Of a stretch of 64,000 nucleotides of DNA, positions 59,183-64,000 are shown in pieces (position 1 is the first letter of the stretch; each line of letters starts with the position of its first letter). The notes beneath the pieces were generated by a model. That model was not told the DNA's origin and searched no databases. It worked only from the letters and a program-made list of their open reading frames with translations. This DNA is from Eopsaltria australis. Taxonomy: Eukaryota > Chordata > Aves > Passeriformes > Petroicidae. The stretch spans positions 7,369,501-7,433,500 of the forward strand of contig JAVTVJ010011652.1 in assembly GCA_034509425.1 (NCBI GenBank), given 5' to 3'. The position numbers and the translations under genes were made by a program.

Positions 59183-59478
59183 TTCAATGGTGCGTTGGCC
59201 GGGAAACGAACCAAATAATGGGCAAATTGATGGGAGTTTTGAGATAAGGATTGATTAGGAGAAATAATAGGCAAAGCATGTATTAAAATACAAGATAAAG
59301 TAAATGGTAGTAGAAACTGTGTATTGTAGTAGTCATATAAATTCTAGAGGTGGAGGTTTGTGTAAGAAGCTTTCTGCTTAGTTTAGTAATTTTTCTTATT
59401 CTAAGTAAAGATTGTATAATTAATGTAATTTTGATAATAAGTCTTATATATGGTTTTTCCTGAAGGCGAGAGGTGGAA
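59183..59478 (+). other. Minimal internal region of the second element
   Basis: It has the primer binding site at its start and a purine-rich run (GGCGAGAGGTGGAA) at its end. In between is an ATG (59218) opening a 9-residue frame MGKLMGVLR, possibly the stub of a gag start with an N-terminal Gly, followed by AT-rich non-coding DNA. Confidence 0.75.
59188..59205 (+). other. Primer binding site, tRNA-Gly(UCC)-like
   Basis: TGGTGCGTTGGCCGGGAA, five bases after the LTR end, is complementary to CCA plus the acceptor end of tRNA-Gly-UCC as I recall it (...TTCCCGGCCAACGCA). The match appears to extend further with ACGAACC, against the T-arm. Confidence 0.75.
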
Positions 59479-61114
59479 TGTCCTGGGTTAGGCCAGAGGG
59501 GTCAAAATCTAGGAAGTGATCTGGGCTGCAGGAAAGCAGGAAGAAATACAACTTCCTTCCTGCGAGAGAGAGAGCCAATAATCAGGTAGTTTTAAGAATT
59601 GATAGGTAGGTAAACCAATTAAAAAGTTGGTCCGCCTTCAAGGAAAAAACCATCTATAAGCAGAGACTTTCTGACGCTCTTCCTCTTTGGACCTGCTGCT
59701 GCTGTGTAGAGAGGAGCAGCTCCTGCTTCTCTCACTGGTAAGGCCCCCCCCTACCTCCTTCCGAAGGAGGGATGGGGGGGGGAAGGGAGGTTTTACGGCA
59801 GCCATGCCGCTGCAGCCGGGCAGGCATGGGGGAGGAACGGCTGGAATCTTCAGCAGATACAGCTCAGCCGGTGTGCTAGCTACACGAGAGGGAGAGCCAG
59901 GCCCCTGCTCCGGGCCAGGCAAGGACCAGGCCGGACTCTATCCAGCTCGGGCCAGGCTCTGCCCTGTCACCCCAGGCCTAGATGGCTCCAGCAGGCCGAG
60001 CCAGCTTGGCCGAGCTAAGCAGAGACTCTAAGAGCGTCTGGCATCCAGCTCGGACCTGTTTAAGCAGCCCGGCAAAGAGCACGTGATCCTCACACTGCCG
60101 GAGAGAGAGAGACAGAAATTAACTCTCTCCATGCCTGGACTAAACTCACAGACACCCATCCTTCCTCGCAGAGAGAGGAACGAGTGAGGACACCTACATA
60201 GTGCAGCGCAGAGACTTTACAGTCAGTGAAGAAAGCAAAACTAATACTCACAAGGGGGTGCATGGGAAGTTGCTTCAAGAGTGAAGCTGAAAACTCTTTT
60301 AGAGAACCATGGTTGGAGACTGAGCTAATAAATTCTCTGTAATATATGAAGATATAGTCAAAAGGGGGATGTGAGGTTCTTATTGCAGCCAATGAACTGA
60401 AATACCTAAGTACAGACAAGTAAGTGTTGAAAAAGTACAGCCTGATGAGAAACTAGAACCAAGAGAGAGGAGAGGCTGTGATCCAGAGCCCTAGTCCCGG
60501 GGAGAATGCTAGAGAACCTGAGTTGTCAAGAGAACCTGTGTTGCTGAGCACAGAAGAAAGGATTTTCTTTGTTGCTGCAATTGAACTGGGCATCCTTAAA
60601 ACAGGTACCCTGTAGACTGTTCATAACCCACCATAGTGGCTGTGGGAAGGCTACTGGTGTGGGAGAGATCCACCATTAAGCTGGACTTTACTCCGGGCGG
60701 CGGTTAATAGTGAGACAGAAGACCCATAAAAACTGTATTTTTCTTACAGAAGATCCATAGTGTAAGCAAAAGAAACTTCTCTCCCTGAATGAACTAGAAC
60801 AAGAGCTGTTTCTGAGGTGGTAAACTGACTGGAGGTCGAAGTGTTGTCTTTTGTATGTTGTCAGAGAGAATTGAAATGGAGATGTGGGGAAGGAGGGGTG
60901 GTCTGGGGAGTTTGTTCTGGTTTTTTTTTTCTTGAGTTTTTTTTTCTTTTTCCCTTTGTCTTAGATATATTAATAAAACTTCTTTGTACTTTATAAAGTT
61001 TGAGTCTGCTTTGCCTACTCCTAATCCTTATCTCACAACAAGCAATCAAGTAAATTTAGGTAAGTGTGCTGGCATTTAGCCACAAACCTGAATAAGCAAA
61101 CTAAAACCACGACA
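59479..61114 (+). repeat. LTR B of the second element, 1636 bp
   Basis: It is a direct repeat of LTR A with the same ends. The TATA-like box is altered (CATCTATAAG near 59651); AATAAA lies at 60972-60977. It has small length differences in the C, GA and T tracts. Confidence 0.88.
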
Positions 61115-61119
61115 ATTGC
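61115..61119. repeat. Right target-site duplication of the second LTR element (ATTGC)
   Basis: Matches 57538-57542. Confidence 0.8.
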
Positions 61120-64000
61120 CTAACATGTCCCATGGCACAAAGGGATTCAGAAAGGACTCCTGCTGGGGGATGGATTTATGAGTTATGCAGAAAAGGATTA
61201 AAAATGAAAATCCTGGAACAACACAAAAAGCTGGCCCCTCCAGTTGTCAGGAATATTGAGCGGATCTCTGCCTCCCACTCCAAATAAAGATCTGCACAAG
61301 GAGCACATTGGCAATGCTAGACCAAGGATGAAAATCTGGACAAGCAGAATAAGGGGAGAAAAAACATAAGTTGATTGGGGAATATATTCCATCAAAAAAC
61401 ATGAAACAGATAAGTGGCAAAAGAAAAGCATTACATAGGAGCTCAGTGAAAAAGAAGAGGAGGGACTTGGAATGGGAAACATGTTGCTGACATTGAATCA
61501 CAGGCAGAAGGGAAGTTGAAATCCCAGTGTGGAAGAGTTGTTGCGGGCTGGTTACCCCTGAAAAGCTGCCTATGCCTCACAGGAGCTTTGAGAGTGATTG
61601 CATGCAGTTGCTACTAAGTTGTATAGCACTGTAACATCTTGCTTCTATTTAATATTTTTATTTTAACAGCTCCTATTTAATACTTGAAATACATTATCAA
61701 TTTTGGGTTAGCTGGAGATGCCCTGCCCCACTGTTGTGTTAAATGCCATGCTCTGGGTGCATTGGCCACCACAAGCCAGTTTCCATTAGAGGCTGGTGGT
61801 ATGTAGGGATACTAAAGGGCTCTTAAACATGGTGTGTCACCTGTAACATGAATTTGAGGCATAAACCACTGGTTCTGACTAAAGAGAATGGATCACCTAT
61901 ACCTAATCCAGAGAAGGAACATGTATAATTTATGTGTTTCCTAAACAGCACGTGGATAAATCTTCAGGTCCCTCATGAGAGACATGGGCTACCCTCAAGT
62001 ATACAGCAGGGACAGCATGAACTGATGCACTCTGCAGGTGTTTGTGCACTGACTGAGGTGGATAAAGTAAAACTCCTGTCCTGAAAGGTGAAAGTCGTGT
62101 GGAAGGAAGGCATTTGTCAGAGATGGTCTCCGTATGAGCTCATCAGGCTCATCCTGCCTCATCCCACCTTGTAATAACCACCAGGGTGGGAGGGAAAGGA
62201 GAAAAATCACTGGTTTTGTCCCCAGAAGTCTGATATAAATGGAGTGTGAAGAAAGAACTGCAGGAATATGTGGGGATGAGGGAATGTCTGCAGGTATTGC
62301 TCAGGGCACTGATAAAGTGCAAAGATAAGGAAGGAAAGGCCACCACTTGCTTGGGAGATCAGGTAAAAATCAACATGCTCAGTTGCTCCTGCTGGGAGAG
62401 TCCAGGGAGAACACAGCTGGGTCAGGTGGGAGATATTTCAAACTGGTATTTTTTTACTGCTTGGTGGATGAATTGTGGCTTTATAGAAGTATTTAACCTC
62501 TATTTTCCCATGACATGGTGACCATATTTACTTGGCAATACTGGTGTTAGTGAGCAGGTATGCAGAGATTCTACAAACACAAAGCCCTTCCCAATGCTAA
62601 ACTTTCTGGGAGATGGGCTAGCAGATATAAAGGTAATGGGAGTGATATGAGACACAATTGTCCTTTTATACGGAAGGCATTTGATTTTTCTAGGTAAAAA
62701 CTCAGCTTTATTGCCTAAATTTGTATGCAATATTTGAAGTGGATGAAGGTCTAACAACTTTTGTGATGAGAGTATTTTGCTAAGACATCTTGAAAGATAC
62801 TTTCATCCCAAAGAGACTGATAATGGATATGTACAATGGAAGCTTAACCAGAGCTGGAAAGATTGCTATGTGTGGCTGTAAAGGAATATGGATGTCAGGA
62901 TTGCTGGAATTCAGAAAATGCAGGTTTGCCAAAAGGCTGTTCAGACCTTTCCCAAGCTGCCTGTGTGTGCTGCCTGTTGGTTACCTTGTCCCAGCAGTTG
63001 AGTGACCAGAGAATAGCCAGAGGGGTGTGGGAATTACTAGCCAGGATTTGCTTTGTAAAAGCACCTTACTGATTCTAGCAGGAAACAAGAGGCAAAGACA
63101 GCATTTTTCTGCTGAACGAAACATTCTTGGTGTGGTGATCTAAGTGGGGCCCCAAAAAGTGACAGGTACTTGTGGGTTCCTTGTCTAATCTGAATGTTGA
63201 AGTACAGAAGAAACTCCATAAAACTTGTATAGTCCTGAAAGGGATAATGGAATAGTAAAAACAGATAATGTGTGTAGGACGCCCAGGATCTGTTTTGTCT
63301 CGGACGCTTGCTTGAGTGGAGCAGAAGGGAGAAGGACCTGACTTTGTTTCATGCCCTGGAATAAGCAAAACAGAAGGGCTGGGAATTGCATGTGACACGA
63401 GCTGGCACGTGGCTCTGAACCAGCAGCAGGGTGGGTGCAGTGGGCAGCAGGGGAACACAGCAGCTGCCTGTGGGAACTCTGCGGGTGCAGGATGTGTGTG
63501 CCTGTGGATGCAAAAGAAATCCTCTATTTCCTGTCCTGGAGTTCAGCTCTGCAGAACAGGCAGAGACCATTAGACCCCGTCGAGTGACCTCCCATCTTTC
63601 ACAGGCCTTGCAATTTCTTCATGTTTCTCTTGACATCAGCCCACTGATTTATGCTGAACTAAAGTACATATTTTTTCCAAAAAAGACAGATCTGAAGACA
63701 TTGGGAAATGAGAAAACCAACATTTCCCCTGATAATTTGTTCTACTAGTTAACCACTGCCACTCTTTTCCTGTTTCTTATTTTTCATTTCAGTCTTCTGG
63801 TTTCTGATGCTAAACATTAGTTCCTGTAATAGATATCAGAAATAAATCAAAATGCCCTCTAGAACAGTACCTGCTTTCTTTTCGGGATGTGGGGTATGGT
63901 AATTAAATCTCTTCAATTTGTCTTGGTTTTGCAGAAGGCCGGGGTTTAGTGCTATTGCTGCTGGGGAAAAAGCAAATCCCATCCTTCCCTCTTAGCTGGC
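61120..64000. other. Non-coding DNA to the window end
   Basis: I see no exon, RNA gene or repeat that can be named. Short open frames have no recognisable features. Confidence 0.45.

Larger units (their letters stand above)
57543..61114 (+). mobile_element. Non-coding LTR retroelement with 1.64-kb LTRs and a 296-bp interior
   Basis: Two near-identical direct repeats (57543-59182 and 59479-61114), each TG...CA, enclose 296 bp. A tRNA-Gly-like primer binding site follows the first repeat and a purine-rich run precedes the second. A 5-bp duplication flanks the whole element. No gag, pol or env frame is present, so it would depend on proteins of another element to move. The two LTRs differ at roughly 30 sites by eye. 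The family is not recognised. Confidence 0.88.

Noticed and set aside
59188..59212. Possible tRNA-Gly gene fragment
   Set aside because: Only the complement of the acceptor end and T-arm is present, directly after an LTR, which is a primer binding site and not a tRNA gene.

Overview
The window looks like bird nuclear DNA. Genes are intron-split with compact introns, two CR1 LINE fragments are present, and the gene order (ACTR1A, MFSD13A, a C10orf95-like gene, mir-146b) matches the block I know from human chromosome 10q24. A passerine is plausible because of the well-preserved retroviral insertions, but the sequence does not settle the species.

Layout. (1) 1-3 kb: last two coding exons and 3' UTR of ACTR1A (+). 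(2) 3.6-17.1 kb: complete MFSD13A/TMEM180 gene on the minus strand, with eight coding exons (509 aa), a non-coding first exon and a CpG-rich promoter near 17.0 kb; it converges on ACTR1A. (3) 17.2-27.8 kb: CR1 fragments and non-coding DNA. (4) 27.8-29.4 kb: one coding exon (224 aa) on the plus strand, probably C10orf95. (5) 29.9-44.2 kb: a betaretrovirus-like endogenous retrovirus in tandem form, LTR-internal-LTR-internal-LTR, with three LTRs of 609 bp and one 6-bp target duplication (CTGGTG) around the whole array. (6) 45.4 kb: the mir-146b hairpin on the minus strand. (7) 45.4-57.5 kb: no recognisable gene; a GC/CpG-rich stretch lies at about 48.7-49.7 kb. (8) 57.5-61.1 kb: a second, non-coding retroviral element with two 1.64-kb LTRs, a tRNA-Gly-type primer binding site and an internal region of only 296 bp, flanked by the 5-bp duplication ATTGC. 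(9) 61.1-64 kb: nothing recognisable.

The tandem provirus is the most unusual object. Each unit encodes Gag, Pro and Pol joined by two -1 frameshift sites, and Env is reduced to a leader-like and membrane-anchor remnant. The damage differs between units: unit 1 has an open gag but a frameshifted pol (integrase catalytic Glu lost), while unit 2 has a frameshifted gag, an altered primer binding site and an uninterrupted pol. The array sits between the convergent C10orf95-like gene and mir-146b, about 1.2 kb beyond the miRNA hairpin in its direction of transcription.

Gene structures were worked out by eye from splice signals, reading phase and remembered family features; no alignment or database search was run.
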